DNA of 64,000 nt from Pseudomonas sp. R4-35-07 (GCF_003852235.1 NZ_CP027732.1:3596001-3660000), one strand, 5' to 3'. Numbered from the stretch's first letter, positions 10,755 through 20,433 are shown. The notes: generated by a model from the letters alone, not told the origin. Made by a program: numbers and translations.

Positions 10755-13415
10755 ATGAACCCGAATAACGCCGCGTCCCTGGACAACGATCCGCAGGAAA
10801 CCCGCGAGTGGCTGGACTCCATCGAATCGGTGCTGTCGGCCGAAGGCCGCCCCCGCGCCCACTACCTGATCGATCAGTTGCTGGATTTCGACGTCGCGCG
10901 CCACGGCGACTTTTACGGACGGGTGACCACCCCTTACGTGAATACCATTGCCGTCGATCGCCAGGTGCCCTACCCCGGCAATCTGGACATCGAACGCCGC
11001 ACCAACGCATTTATCCGCTGGAATGCCATGGCGATGGTATTGCGTGCAGGCAAACACTCCGGCGTGGGCGGGCATATCGCCACCTATGCGTCAGCCGCAG
11101 TGCTGTACGACGTAGGCTTCGACCATTTCTTCCGAGGCCGAACTGACACGTTCGACGGCGACCTGGTGTACATCCAGGGCCATTCCTCCCCCGGCATCTA
11201 TGGCCGCGCATATCTGGAAGGCCGTATCAACGAAGCCCAACTGGATAACTTTCGCCGCGAGGCCGGCGGCGAAGGCCTGTCGTCATACCCTCATCCACGG
11301 CTGATGCCGGACTTCTGGCAATTCCCTACGGTGTCCATGGGGCTCGGGCCGATCACTGCCGCGTACCAGGCGCGCTTTATGCGTTACCTGGAGTTTCGCG
11401 ATCTCAAGCCACACCAGGGGCGCAAGGTCTGGGCGTTCCTGGGCGATGGCGAAATGGACCAGCCGGAATCCCTGGCCGCCATTTCCGTCGCGGGCCGTGA
11501 AAAACTCGACAATCTGATCTTTGTGGTCAACTGCAACCTGCAGCGCCTGGACGGCCCGGTGCGCGGTAATGCCAAGGTGATCCAGGAGTTCGAGAGCCTG
11601 TACCGCGCTGCTGGCTGGAATGTGATCAAGGTAATCTGGGGCGGTGGCTGGGATGCGCTGCTGGAAAAGGACCACAGCGGCCTGCTGCGCCAACGCATGA
11701 TGGAATGCGTGGACGGTGACTATCAGAATTACAAATCCCAGAATGGCGCCTACGTACGCGAACACTTCTTTGGTAAATATCCGGAGTTGCTGGCACTGGT
11801 TGCAGATATGTCCGACGACGATATCTGGAAACTCTCACGGGGCGGGCATGACCCGGACAAGGTCTACAACGCCTACGCCGCCGCCGTGCGGCACAAGGGC
11901 CAGCCCACGGTGATCCTGGCCAAGACCGTAAAAGGCTTCGGCATGGGCGAAGCGGGCGAAGGCCAGAACATCAACCATCAATTGAAGAAAATGGGGGCCG
12001 ACGCGGTGAAAGCCTTCCGTGACCGCTTCGGGCTGGAAGTGGCCGATGACCAGCTCGACGAAATCCCCTACCTCAAACCCGCCGCCGACAGTGCCGAAGC
12101 CCGCTACTTTGCCGCCCGACGCCAGGCCCTGGGCGGCTATGTGCCCGCTCGGCACAGCAGCGTCGCGCCGTTGACGATCCCGCCGCTGTCCGCCTTCGCC
12201 ACTCAACTCAAGGACACCGGCGAGCGCGCGATTTCCACCACCATGGCCTTCGTGCGCATCCTCGGCACGCTGCTCAAGGACCCACATTTGAGCAAGCTGA
12301 TTGTCCCCATCGTGCCGGATGAGTCGCGCACCTTCGGCATGGAAAGCCTGTTCCGGCAGATCGGCATCCACTCCGCCGTCGGTCAGCTGTACACCCCGCA
12401 GGACGCTGGGCAACTGAGCTACTACAAAGAGAGCAAGGACGGACAGATCATGCAGGAAGGCCTGAATGAATCGGGTGCTATTTCCTCGTGGATCGCGGCG
12501 AGTACGTCCTACAGCAACCACGGCCTGATGACCGTGCCTTTCTATATCTTCTATTCGATGTTCGGCTTCCAGCGCGTCGGCGACCTGGCCTGGGCGGCCG
12601 GTGATGCGCGGGCCCGCGGTTTTCTGCTGGGGGCCACGGCCGGGCGCACTACCCTGATGGGCGAAGGCTTGCAACATGACGACGGGCACAGCCATATCCT
12701 GGCGTCAGTGATTCCGTGCTGCGTGGCCTATGATCCGACCTTTGCCTACGAGCTGGCGGTGATCATTCGCGAGGGCATGCGCCGTATGTATGTCGAGCAA
12801 GAAGACATTTACTACTACATCACCCTGCTCAACGAAAACTACCCGCACCCGGCGATCCCCGAAGGTGTGGAGGATGGCATCCTCAAGGGTATGTACACGT
12901 TGAGCACACACCCCGATGCACAGGTGCAATTGATGGGCAGCGGTTCGATTTTGCGCGAAGTGATCGCCGCAGCGGCCCTGCTTGAGCAGGATTTTGCCGT
13001 GCACAGTGATGTATGGAGCGCCACCAGCCTGACTGAGCTGCGCCGTGACGGGCACGCAACAGAGCGCTGGAACCTGCTGCATCCGGAGGCTGAGCCACGC
13101 CTGAGCTACGTGGAACAGTGCCTCGCCGGTCAAACCGGGCCGGTGGTGGTGGCAACGGACTACATGAAATTATTTGCAGACCAGATTCGCCCTTTCGTAC
13201 ACAACCGCCGCTTCGTGGCGTTGGGAACCGATGGTTTCGGGCAGTCGGATACGCGGGAAGCGCTGCGCGAATTTTTTGAAGTGGATCGACACTTCATCGT
13301 GCTGGCGGCCCTGAAGGCACTGGCAGATGACGGCGTAATAGGCCGTGACAAAGTCGTGGAGGCCATCAACCGCTACGGGATCAACGCCGACAAGGCAGAC
13401 CCCGTAGCGGTGTGA
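10755..13415 (+). CDS. homodimeric 2-oxoacid dehydrogenase E1 component (AceE/MdeB-like)
   Basis: The 886-residue protein has the three-domain AceE-type E1 layout. The thiamine-diphosphate motif FLGDGEMDQPESL...NCNLQ is near residues 230-265, the Pyr domain spans roughly 485-700, and the C-terminal domain contains GMYTLSTHPDAQ and ends in INRYGI. The enzyme decarboxylates pyruvate or another 2-oxoacid and passes the acyl group to lipoyl-E2. No E2 or E3 gene is nearby, so this is probably an accessory E1 such as MdeB (2-oxobutyrate, methionine catabolism) borrowing the housekeeping E2/E3; no mdeA is present. Likely controlled by the adjacent MarR regulator. Confidence 0.88.
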   Translation: MNPNNAASLDNDPQETREWLDSIESVLSAEGRPRAHYLIDQLLDFDVARHGDFYGRVTTPYVNTIAVDRQVPYPGNLDIERRTNAFIRWNAMAMVLRAGKHSGVGGHIATYASAAVLYDVGFDHFFRGRTDTFDGDLVYIQGHSSPGIYGRAYLEGRINEAQLDNFRREAGGEGLSSYPHPRLMPDFWQFPTVSMGLGPITAAYQARFMRYLEFRDLKPHQGRKVWAFLGDGEMDQPESLAAISVAGREKLDNLIFVVNCNLQRLDGPVRGNAKVIQEFESLYRAAGWNVIKVIWGGGWDALLEKDHSGLLRQRMMECVDGDYQNYKSQNGAYVREHFFGKYPELLALVADMSDDDIWKLSRGGHDPDKVYNAYAAAVRHKGQPTVILAKTVKGFGMGEAGEGQNINHQLKKMGADAVKAFRDRFGLEVADDQLDEIPYLKPAADSAEARYFAARRQALGGYVPARHSSVAPLTIPPLSAFATQLKDTGERAISTTMAFVRILGTLLKDPHLSKLIVPIVPDESRTFGMESLFRQIGIHSAVGQLYTPQDAGQLSYYKESKDGQIMQEGLNESGAISSWIAASTSYSNHGLMTVPFYIFYSMFGFQRVGDLAWAAGDARARGFLLGATAGRTTLMGEGLQHDDGHSHILASVIPCCVAYDPTFAYELAVIIREGMRRMYVEQEDIYYYITLLNENYPHPAIPEGVEDGILKGMYTLSTHPDAQVQLMGSGSILREVIAAAALLEQDFAVHSDVWSATSLTELRRDGHATERWNLLHPEAEPRLSYVEQCLAGQTGPVVVATDYMKLFADQIRPFVHNRRFVALGTDGFGQSDTREALREFFEVDRHFIVLAALKALADDGVIGRDKVVEAINRYGINADKADPVAV

Positions 13416-13416
13416 G

Positions 13417-14241
13417 TTACTGCGCAGGCGTTGGCAGGGGTGGAATCGCCTCTGTCGGCGCTGGCAGGTTCGGGTTGGTCGGCGCCGGCGCGGGTTCTGC
13501 TGTCGGGGCCGGTGCGGTGTCCGGTACGGGCTCCGGCGCGACGCTCGGCGCGATCGGTGCGGCTTCGGCGGGCGGTGCAAGCGGTTGCGCAGCGGCAGGC
13601 GTTGCCGGTGTGTCCTGGGGCGCCTCGACCTTCTCGGCGGCCGGTGCGGCCTTGGGTTCAGGCATGCCAAGCTCATCCTTGGGCTTTTCGGGGATGTGCG
13701 CAGCCTGCTTCACTTCCTGGGGCAGGAACACATCCACCAACGCAAAGTAACGCTCATAGAACTTGGGCGCCGAAACGGTCTCGCTCGCCACCTTGACCAT
13801 CGAGTCATCGGTAGAGCCGATCGGCATCGACACCGAACCCAGTACCCCTACCCCGAGACTCGCGGAGTTGTTGACCTTCTTCAGCGCATAGCGGTCCTGC
13901 AGGGCGTTGGCAAACATCGTCGAATGATTGCTGCCTTTGCCATCCGCGGCACACACCACGTTGAAACTGATCTGCAGGTGGCTTTCGCCGGTCTGCTGGA
14001 AACTCTTGTTACCGGCCACCAACTTCGGGTCGCTGCTGGTGATGATATAGCCCTGGCTCAGCAAGGCACGACGCGCGGCTTCACAGGCCGCCACATCGCT
14101 TACCGGGTAATCGCGGGAAAACGTACCGGAATCGTCGAAATTCTCATGTTCGTAAATAGCGGTCTTGGGCGACGAGCAACCCGCCGCGCCCGCCAGCACC
14201 AGCGCCAACCCTAGGTTTCGCAAGTGAAATGATGTCGACAT
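13417..14241 (-). CDS. DUF2242-type lipoprotein with Pro/Ala-rich tail
   Basis: A 274-residue protein with a lipoprotein signal (lipobox AGAAGC, lipidated Cys22), so it is probably anchored in the outer membrane. Residues 25-180 form the conserved part, which matches the DUF2242 family as I recall it from Pseudomonas. Residues 190-274 are a low-complexity tail rich in Pro, Ala and Glu (repeats such as PAPTAEPAPAPT) that may span the periplasm. No catalytic motif is visible. Its stop lies one base from that of the convergent E1 gene, with no terminator hairpin between them. Confidence 0.7.
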   Translation of the reverse strand: MSTSFHLRNLGLALVLAGAAGCSSPKTAIYEHENFDDSGTFSRDYPVSDVAACEAARRALLSQGYIITSSDPKLVAGNKSFQQTGESHLQISFNVVCAADGKGSNHSTMFANALQDRYALKKVNNSASLGVGVLGSVSMPIGSTDDSMVKVASETVSAPKFYERYFALVDVFLPQEVKQAAHIPEKPKDELGMPEPKAAPAAEKVEAPQDTPATPAAAQPLAPPAEAAPIAPSVAPEPVPDTAPAPTAEPAPAPTNPNLPAPTEAIPPLPTPAQ

Positions 14242-14474
14242 CGAAAATCCTGAGAAAAACAGTCCGGGCGGTATTGTGCAACAGAACGAGGCGTTGGCGC
14301 GCGCATTCCTGTCGGTAAAACGTCACAGGCTTTTGGGACCGGTGCCGCTGACTATGACAAGTTTGTTTACAACTTATTCCCCAACTTCCTATTATCGCCC
14401 TGGGTGCGCTGCTGCATATGGCACAGCGCAGGTTAAAGGATAAGCGTTGGTCGGGCCGCCAATGGAGATCTGTC

Positions 14475-15824
14475 GTGCCTGATAAACACCCTGCCATCCC
14501 TCGTCCTCAGCGTTTGACCGAGGGCGCACTGTCGGCCCTCGAGCGCTTTTCACGAATTGAAGCCGTCAGCGGCATCGTCCTGCTGCTGGCTGCCATCGTC
14601 GCATTGATCTGGGCCAACAGCCCGGCGGCCGACACCTATGAGCACTTCTGGAACACGCCGGTCACCCTTGGGTTGGGCGACTACAGCGTGTCGCGCTCCC
14701 TGCATTTCCTGGTCAACGATGGCCTGATGACCATCTTCTTCCTGGTGGTGGGCGCCGAGATTCGTCAGGAAATCAAGGACGGCGCGCTCGCCAACCTCAA
14801 GCTGGCCACGCTGCCATTGGGCGCTGCGCTGGGCGGCGTACTGATGCCGGCGCTCATCTACACCCTGCTCAACCACGGCACCGCCGCCGCCAGTGGCTGG
14901 GCCGTACCCACGGCAACGGACATCGCCTTTGCCGTCGGCGTGCTGGCACTGTTGGGCAAGTCGATTCCCGGCGGCGTGCGTATTTTACTGCTGGCCCTGG
15001 CGATTATCGATGACATCGTGGCGATCCTGATCATTGCCGTTTTCTTCACCGCCAGCCTCGATTACATGGGGCTGGTGATTGCCGTCGCCGGGCTAGCGCT
15101 GGTGCTGGTTTTCCAGCGCATGGGCATCAGCAAGGCCGCGATCTACCTGTTGCCAGGGGCGATTGTGTGGTTCGGCCTGCTCAAGACCGGCGTTCACCCG
15201 ACGCTCGCCGGCGTGATCCTAGGGCTGATGACCCCGGTTAACTCCAAGCCCACCACCGAGCGCCCGCTGGACACCATCGGCCGCACGTTCAACGAATTGA
15301 TGGAGCGCTTTTCCCAGTCGCCTGAAGGCCCAGGGCACGTTACCCAGCCGTTGAAGCAATTGCGCGAAGCACAGCGGGAAATATTACCGCCAGTGCAGCG
15401 GGTCCAATCGGCGCTGCACCCGTGGGTGGCGTTCGGCGTGATGCCGTTGTTTGCCCTGGCCAACGCGGGTGTCAGCCTGAGCGGCTTCAACCTGGACGAT
15501 CCCCTGCCCCACGGTGTGTTCATGGGCGTCATCTTCGCCCTGGTGCTGGGCAAACCCATTGGCGTGATGCTGGCGAGCTTCACGCTGGTCAAGCTCAACC
15601 TCTGCAAGCTGCCGGACGGCGTTACCTGGACAGGTGTTGGCCTGGTGGGTCTGCTGGCGGGGATTGGTTTCACCATGTCGATCTTCATCTCCTCCCTGGC
15701 CTTCTCCGACCCGGCTTTGCTGGCGGCGGCCAAGCTGAGCGTATTGACGGCCTCGACCCTGGCGGCAGTCGTCGGCCTGAGCTGGGGCAAGCTCAAGTTC
15801 TCAAGCAAGAAATCTGAGAGCTAA
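14475..15824 (+). CDS. nhaA: Na+/H+ antiporter NhaA
   Basis: The 449-residue integral membrane protein has about 12 hydrophobic helices. Diagnostic residues are the aspartate in [11 protein letters not shown] and the ion-binding pair in [15 protein letters not shown], equivalent to Asp133 and Asp163/164 of E. coli NhaA. It exchanges external protons for internal sodium to regulate pH and Na+ stress. The GTG at 14475 is preferred because GGAG lies 7 bases upstream; an in-frame ATG at 14418 has no such site. It has a longer cytoplasmic loop (about residues 255-305) than the E. coli protein. Confidence 0.93.
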   Translation: MPDKHPAIPRPQRLTEGALSALERFSRIEAVSGIVLLLAAIVALIWANSPAADTYEHFWNTPVTLGLGDYSVSRSLHFLVNDGLMTIFFLVVGAEIRQEIKDGALANLKLATLPLGAALGGVLMPALIYTLLNHGTAAASGWAVPTATDIAFAVGVLALLGKSIPGGVRILLLALAIIDDIVAILIIAVFFTASLDYMGLVIAVAGLALVLVFQRMGISKAAIYLLPGAIVWFGLLKTGVHPTLAGVILGLMTPVNSKPTTERPLDTIGRTFNELMERFSQSPEGPGHVTQPLKQLREAQREILPPVQRVQSALHPWVAFGVMPLFALANAGVSLSGFNLDDPLPHGVFMGVIFALVLGKPIGVMLASFTLVKLNLCKLPDGVTWTGVGLVGLLAGIGFTMSIFISSLAFSDPALLAAAKLSVLTASTLAAVVGLSWGKLKFSSKKSES

Positions 15825-15881
15825 GCGCCACCGCCATAAGCGTGCGGCGTAAAAAGCGGCCGACCGGCGCTCCAAACGACG

Positions 15882-16775
15882 TCAATCGCGATAGCGCAAC
15901 GCATCCACGAGGAGGCTGAACGCTTGTGTGGGTTGGCGTCGACTTGGGTAGTACAGGTGATATCCGGAAAACGGCGGGCACCAGTCCTCTAGAACACGAA
16001 TTAAGCTGCCGTGTTCGATGTCCGATCTCACCTGCTCTTCAGGTAGGTACGCGAGCCCTTGACCTGATCGAGCCCCCATCAAAATGAGGGACGCAGATCC
16101 AACAACAAGCTGACCGTCTACATGGACGTTTACAGCTCGACCGTTCTTCTCGAATTCCCAAGCGTACAGTCCACCATGTGTAGGAAGTCGCAGGTTGATG
16201 CAGTTGTGAAACGTCAAGTCGGAGGGCGCCTGCGGCTGTCCGTACTTCTCGAAGTACACGGGCGTACCGACTACCGCCATGCGCATGTCTGGCCCTATCC
16301 GGGTGGCTATCATGCCTTGCGCGACCGTTTCGCCAGGTCGAATGCCAGCATCGAAACGCCCGCCCACGATATCTGTCAGCCCTACATCTACGACAATTTC
16401 AATTTTGATTTCTGGGTACAGAGGAAGGAACTTCTCCAGCTTGGGCCAGAGCACGGTGGCCGCGGCGTTTTCGGTAGCCGCGAGGCGCAGAGTACCTCTG
16501 GGATTTTCGCCCAATGCAGTAACCGCTTCTAACTCCGCATCGACCTCCGCGAACCGCTGACCGACCGATTGCAGCAGGCGCTCGCCGGCCTGAGTGGGTG
16601 ACACGCGCCTGGTCGTTCGAGTGAGGAGCCTTACGCCCAAGCGCGTCTCTAATGCCCGCATCGTTTGGCTCAGCGCGGACTGGGAGACACCCAGTTGCTT
16701 CGCTGCTTTGGTAAAGCTTTGTTCTCGTGCAACCACTAAAAACGTGACGAGGTCGGAAGCGGTCTGCTTGTGCAT
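15882..16775 (-). CDS. LysR-family regulator
   Basis: A 297-residue LysR protein with an N-terminal HTH (SFTKAAKQLGVSQSALSQTM, about residues 20-39) and a substrate-binding-like C-terminal domain (about 90-290). The sequence, including GRFDAGIRPGETVAQGM, resembles the group that controls adjacent oxidoreductase genes. It is divergent from the carboxymuconolactone decarboxylase-like gene, with 120 bp of AT-rich promoter between them, so it most likely activates that gene and the cupin gene. Effector unknown. Confidence 0.92.
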   Translation of the reverse strand: MHKQTASDLVTFLVVAREQSFTKAAKQLGVSQSALSQTMRALETRLGVRLLTRTTRRVSPTQAGERLLQSVGQRFAEVDAELEAVTALGENPRGTLRLAATENAAATVLWPKLEKFLPLYPEIKIEIVVDVGLTDIVGGRFDAGIRPGETVAQGMIATRIGPDMRMAVVGTPVYFEKYGQPQAPSDLTFHNCINLRLPTHGGLYAWEFEKNGRAVNVHVDGQLVVGSASLILMGARSGQGLAYLPEEQVRSDIEHGSLIRVLEDWCPPFSGYHLYYPSRRQPTQAFSLLVDALRYRD

Positions 16776-16895
16776 TAATAAGCTTCCCTTATATATCTAA
16801 TCAATTTTAAGCACGTTATCAGAACCAATCGTGGCTGTTAATTTAGTTTCTGATCTAGCGCAGCCTCGCTGCCGAGTGAAAGGAAGGAAATTCTG

Positions 16896-17222
16896 ATGGC
16901 ATACGAAAAAGGCACAGCCCACAAGGCTTTTGGCGATGTAGCTCCGGCGCTTGCCGAATACACCGATAACCTGCTGTTTGATGATGTGTGGAAACGGCCC
17001 GGTCTCTCACCTCGTGACCGCAGCCTTGTAACCATCACCACCCTGATTGTGCTTTACCGTCAAAACGAGTTGCCGTACCACCTTAAGCTTGCCATTGAGA
17101 ATGGCGTGACCCGTGAAGAAATCATCGAAACGATCACCCATCTGGCGTTCTATGGCGGCTGGCCCGTCGCGGCGACCGCACTGAATACCGCTCGTAAGGT
17201 GTTCGAGGAGACCGGTAAATAA
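16896..17222 (+). CDS. carboxymuconolactone decarboxylase-family protein
   Basis: The 108-residue protein matches the small CMD/AhpD-like fold: LSPRDRSLVTITTLIVL is the helix carrying conserved residues, followed by the HLKLAIENGVTREEI and THLAFYGGWPVA segments. The AhpD-type CxxC pair is absent, so it is not a peroxidase of that kind. Stand-alone relatives occur in clusters with LysR and cupin genes and have uncertain substrates. It is the first gene of a two-gene unit with the cupin gene 112 bp downstream, divergent from the LysR gene. Confidence 0.85.
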   Translation: MAYEKGTAHKAFGDVAPALAEYTDNLLFDDVWKRPGLSPRDRSLVTITTLIVLYRQNELPYHLKLAIENGVTREEIIETITHLAFYGGWPVAATALNTARKVFEETGK

Positions 17223-17334
17223 GCAGGGCCTGTGAATATTTTCGGCAACGCAGGTGCCCACTGACGTGGCAGCTGCCGCCCACTATCGGTGGCGCATTAC
17301 GTGCTCAAGCCACCCGCGACTCAGAGAGAATTCC

Positions 17335-17760
17335 ATGAGTGATTCAGACCTGACCATCATCCGCAACGGAACCAAGCCATCTGCAAAGGGCCCTGACACT
17401 TGGTTCACTGGCTCGGTTCGTATCGACACTATGTTCCAGGCAACAGCACCTGGTCGAGCAACGGGCGCCATCGTCACGTTTGAGCCATCCGCGCGCACCT
17501 TTTGGCATTCTCACCCGGCGGGTCAAACGCTAGTGGTATTGACGGGTGTCGGCTGGGTTCAATGCGAAGGTGGCCAGCGAACCGAGATTCGCGCGGGTGA
17601 CGTAGTCTCCTGTGCTTGCGGGAAACGGCATTGGCACGGCGCTGCTGCGACGACTGCGATGTCCCATTTCGCGGTCACCGAAACGATCGATGGCAAGAAT
17701 ACTGACTGGATGGAGCCGGTGACCGACGAACAATACCTCGGCGGTGCGCTCGTAAGCTGA
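17335..17760 (+). CDS. cupin-domain protein
   Basis: A 141-residue single-domain cupin. The first cupin motif is HSHPAGQTLVVLTGVG and the second is GDVVSCACGKRHWHGA; together they supply three histidines and a glutamine or glutamate for metal binding. Such proteins are often annotated as quercetin dioxygenase-like, but the substrate is not deducible. The ATG at 17335 follows AGAGAG. It is the second gene after the CMD-family gene, and the pair is probably induced by the divergent LysR regulator. Confidence 0.85.
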   Translation: MSDSDLTIIRNGTKPSAKGPDTWFTGSVRIDTMFQATAPGRATGAIVTFEPSARTFWHSHPAGQTLVVLTGVGWVQCEGGQRTEIRAGDVVSCACGKRHWHGAAATTAMSHFAVTETIDGKNTDWMEPVTDEQYLGGALVS

Positions 17761-17858
17761 CAACGTTAGCGTCGATGCTGTGATGGATGGCTACGTTGGC
17801 AATCGTCGCCCCGGATGGCAGGTATCACGGGTCAACCTGAGCTTTAAACGGCGCAAAA

Positions 17859-17890
17859 AAAGACCCCGGCCTTTTCAGGACGGGGTCTTT
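17859..17890 (-). terminator. rho-independent terminator of ppiD
   Basis: AAAGACCCCG at 17859-17868 pairs with CGGGGTCTTT at 17881-17890. On the minus strand the stem is followed by a run of T residues. It ends the ppiD transcript and could also serve the convergent cupin unit. Confidence 0.85.
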
Positions 17891-17905
17891 TCATTCAAGC
17901 CGGCA

Positions 17906-19780
17906 TCAGAACTTCTTGATGTCTGCCTGGGTTTCCAGCTGCTTGCGGTAGGCCGCAAAATCCTGCTGGCCAATACGCGAAGCGAGGGCGCGGCGGTATT
18001 GCGCCTTTTCTTCGTCCGTAGGCGCAGCCGCTTCGTTGACACCGTTCAAACGCACGATCACCTGGCTGCCATCGCGCAGGCTGACGGTGGTGAAGCTCGG
18101 CTTGTCCTTGCCCGCAGGCTTGGGCATGCGGAACAGCGCTTGCAGCACGGCAGGGTCGACAGCTTCCTGGCCACGGGTAGCGGCTTCAGTCACCTTCCAG
18201 GCCTGGCCGTCAATCGGCTGGCTCAGGGCGATCTTGCCATCGCGCAGGCCGGCGATCAGCTCGTCGGCATGGGTTTTGGCAGCAGCGCTCGCACGCTCTT
18301 TGGTCATCTGTGCGCGAATCGCCGTGGCAACCTTTTCCAGCGGCAACTGGGCAGGCTTGAGGTGCTCTTTGGCGCGCAGCACGATGATGGTTTCCGGGTC
18401 GAGCTCAATGGCGCTGCTGTTGGCACCCTCATCCAGCACTTCCGGGCTGAACGCTGCGGTGACCACGGCACGGTTGGCCGCGACGCCTTCGCCACCTTCA
18501 CGGCCGAACGGCGCGGAAGTGTGTACGGCAAGCTTAAGATCGGACGCCGGCTGGGCCAGGTCGGACGCTTCGAATGCCGCATCTTCCAATTGCTTGGTCG
18601 CTTCGACAAACCGCTGTTCAACCTGCTGGGTCTTGAGCTCGCGGGTCAGCTTGTCTTTCAGGCTGGCGAACGATGGCACCTCGGGTGCTTCAACGCCCAG
18701 CAGCTTGATCAAGTGCCAACCGAAGGACGTACGCACCGGCACCGACACCTGGTCCTGCTTCAGGCCGTACAGCGCCGTCTCGAAGTCTGGATCGTAGACG
18801 CCAGGACCGGCAAACCCGAGATCGCCGCCATTGCTGGCCGAACCCGGATCCTGGGAGAACTCCTTGGCCAGGGCGTCAAACTGCTCGCCCTTGGCCAGGC
18901 GCGCCTGGATGTCTTCGATCTTGGCCTTGGCTTGCGCCTCGGTGACCTTGTCGTTGACTTCGATCAGAATGTGCGCGGCACGACGCTGTTCAGCGAGGTT
19001 GGCGGTTTCTTTCTCGTAGGCAGCCTGCAGTTCATCGTCCTTGACGGTGACCTGGTCGAAGAACGACGACTTCTTCAGCTCCAGGTAGTCGATGACCACC
19101 TGGTCCGGGGTCATGAACTCCTTGGCATGCTGGTCGTAGTACGCCTTGACTTCGTCATCGGTGAGTTTCACCGCTGCCGGGTCGGCTTTAACGTTGACGG
19201 TGGCAAAATCGCGCGTCTGTTTTTCCAGGCGGGCAAATGCCAGCACCTCGGCATCGGTCACGAAACCACTGCCGGCGATGCCTGCGCGAACTTGGCCGAT
19301 CAGCATTTCCTGAGTCAGCATCTGACGGAATTGCAGGCGGGTATAGCCCAGTTGACGGACCACCTGGTCAAAGCGTTCGGCGTTGAACTTGCCGTCTACC
19401 TGGAACTCCGGCGTCTGCAGGATCACCTGGTCCAAGGCCGCTTCCGAGAAGCCGAACTTGGCATCAGCAGCACCTTGCAGCAGCAGCTTGCGGTCGATCA
19501 GGCCCTTGAGGGCCGCGTCGCGCAGCAGTTTTTCGTCCAACAGGGAAGCATCGAAATCCTTGCCCAGTTGTTGCATCAGCTGGCGCCTTTGCATATCGAC
19601 GGCCTGGCTCAATTCGGTCTGGGTGATTTCCTCACCGTTGACCTTGGCCACGTCCTGCTTGTTATTACCCGAAGCCTGGAAAATAGCCTCGATACCGGTG
19701 AACGCCATCAATGCGACGATGATCCCGATAATGGTCTTGGCAATCCAGCCTTGTGAATTGTCCCTGATATTTTGCAGCAT
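17906..19780 (-). CDS. ppiD: periplasmic folding chaperone PpiD (SurA N-terminal and parvulin domains)
   Basis: The 624-residue protein starts with a single transmembrane anchor (about residues 14-34, IAKTIIGIIVALMAFTGIEA) and continues into the periplasm. A SurA-like N-terminal chaperone domain spans about 40-170, followed by a parvulin prolyl isomerase domain (about 265-360) with RRAAHILIEV, GGDLGFAGPG and SFGWHLIKL. PpiD binds outer-membrane and secreted proteins as they leave the Sec translocon. It lies downstream of lon-hupB as in other pseudomonads. The predicted start follows a short spacer with GGGGGACGC. Confidence 0.93.
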   Translation of the reverse strand: MLQNIRDNSQGWIAKTIIGIIVALMAFTGIEAIFQASGNNKQDVAKVNGEEITQTELSQAVDMQRRQLMQQLGKDFDASLLDEKLLRDAALKGLIDRKLLLQGAADAKFGFSEAALDQVILQTPEFQVDGKFNAERFDQVVRQLGYTRLQFRQMLTQEMLIGQVRAGIAGSGFVTDAEVLAFARLEKQTRDFATVNVKADPAAVKLTDDEVKAYYDQHAKEFMTPDQVVIDYLELKKSSFFDQVTVKDDELQAAYEKETANLAEQRRAAHILIEVNDKVTEAQAKAKIEDIQARLAKGEQFDALAKEFSQDPGSASNGGDLGFAGPGVYDPDFETALYGLKQDQVSVPVRTSFGWHLIKLLGVEAPEVPSFASLKDKLTRELKTQQVEQRFVEATKQLEDAAFEASDLAQPASDLKLAVHTSAPFGREGGEGVAANRAVVTAAFSPEVLDEGANSSAIELDPETIIVLRAKEHLKPAQLPLEKVATAIRAQMTKERASAAAKTHADELIAGLRDGKIALSQPIDGQAWKVTEAATRGQEAVDPAVLQALFRMPKPAGKDKPSFTTVSLRDGSQVIVRLNGVNEAAAPTDEEKAQYRRALASRIGQQDFAAYRKQLETQADIKKF

Positions 19781-19850
19781 GCGTCCCCCAGAAACGGTTG
19801 AACATCAAAAATAGGCAACCGTGGAGCGTGGGTAGAATCCGGATAGAAGA

Positions 19851-19874
19851 AAGGCGCATCCGAGGATGCGCCTT
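19851..19874 (-). terminator. terminator downstream of hupB and the tRNA-like element
   Basis: A perfect 10-bp stem, AAGGCGCATC at 19851-19860 with GATGCGCCTT at 19865-19874 and a CGAG loop, is followed on the minus strand by TTTCTTCT. It ends the transcript that comes from hupB through the tRNA-like element. Confidence 0.75.
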
Positions 19875-19882
19875 CTCGTAAC

Positions 19883-19958
19883 TGGCGGAGCGGACGGGGG
19901 TTTGAACTCTGACCCCCGGCGTGGCGACCCAATGGATACGTGGGTCAGCTACCGCTCC
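19883..19958 (-). ncRNA. 76-nt tRNA-like element with acceptor stem and CCA but no anticodon arm
   Basis: On the minus strand a 76-nt segment begins GGAGCGG and ends CCGCTCC-G-CCA, which is a perfect 7-bp acceptor stem, a discriminator base and CCA, identical to the typical bacterial tRNA-Asp acceptor. U8-A9 are in place. Inside, only two hairpins form: GACCCA/TGGGTC with a 9-nt loop, and CGGGGG/CCCCCG with a 12-nt loop that contains a TTCAAA T-loop-like stretch. No regular D stem, anticodon arm or 5-bp T stem can be drawn. It lies between hupB and a terminator. A decayed or repurposed tRNA-Asp is inferred. Confidence 0.6.
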
Positions 19959-20011
19959 GCTGCCAGGCCAGACCTACGTCTGACCCGGGTAAGCAAAGGC
20001 TTGATCGAAGC

Positions 20012-20284
20012 TTAGTTAACGGCTTCTTTCAGGGCTTTACCGGCTTTGAAACCTGGTTTCTTGGCAGCAGCGATTTGCAGTGCTTTGCCGGTCTGTGGGT
20101 TACGGCCAGTGCGAGCTGGGCGGTCAGTCACAGAGAAAGTACCGAAGCCTACCAGTACCACGGAGTCGCCGGCCTTCAGAGCGCCAGTGACGGATTCGAT
20201 TACTGCGTCCAGCGCACGGCCGGCAGCAGCTTTCGGGATATCAGCGGATGCAGCGATAGCATCAATCAGTTCCGACTTGTTCAC
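20012..20284 (-). CDS. hupB: DNA-binding protein HU-beta
   Basis: The 90-residue protein is a textbook HU subunit: N-terminal helices ([18 protein letters not shown]), the [19 protein letters not shown] beta-arm with the DNA-intercalating proline region, and a C-terminal helix ending in KEAVN. HU bends DNA and compacts the nucleoid. The start codon is GTG with GGGG 7 bases before it. It follows lon and is followed by the tRNA-like element and terminator, so these may share a transcript. Confidence 0.96.
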   Translation of the reverse strand: MNKSELIDAIAASADIPKAAAGRALDAVIESVTGALKAGDSVVLVGFGTFSVTDRPARTGRNPQTGKALQIAAAKKPGFKAGKALKEAVN

Positions 20285-20410
20285 TCTAAGTCCCCTTATA
20301 TATCTATGAGTATGATTCTAAGTTTTTTGGTAAAAAGCAAAAACCAGTGCTGAATGGCCTACAGACACTTAAGAGCCGCTTTATAACAAGGGCTCTAAAA
20401 AGCTGTCAAG

Positions 20411-20427
20411 GAAGCCCCCCAGGCTTC
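20411..20427 (-). terminator. weak terminator after lon
   Basis: A 6-bp stem, GAAGCC at 20411-20416 with GGCTTC at 20422-20427, lies just after the lon stop; the minus strand then reads CTTGACAGCTTTTT. The stem is short and the T run is displaced, so read-through into hupB is possible. Confidence 0.45.
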
Positions 20428-20433
20428 AACACC

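Noticed and set aside
19883..19958. Calling the element a functional tRNA-Asp or tRNA-Gly
   Set aside because: Aligned to tRNA-Asp the anticodon position would read GCC, but base 33 is not T, the anticodon stem has mismatches, and no D stem or 5-bp T stem forms.
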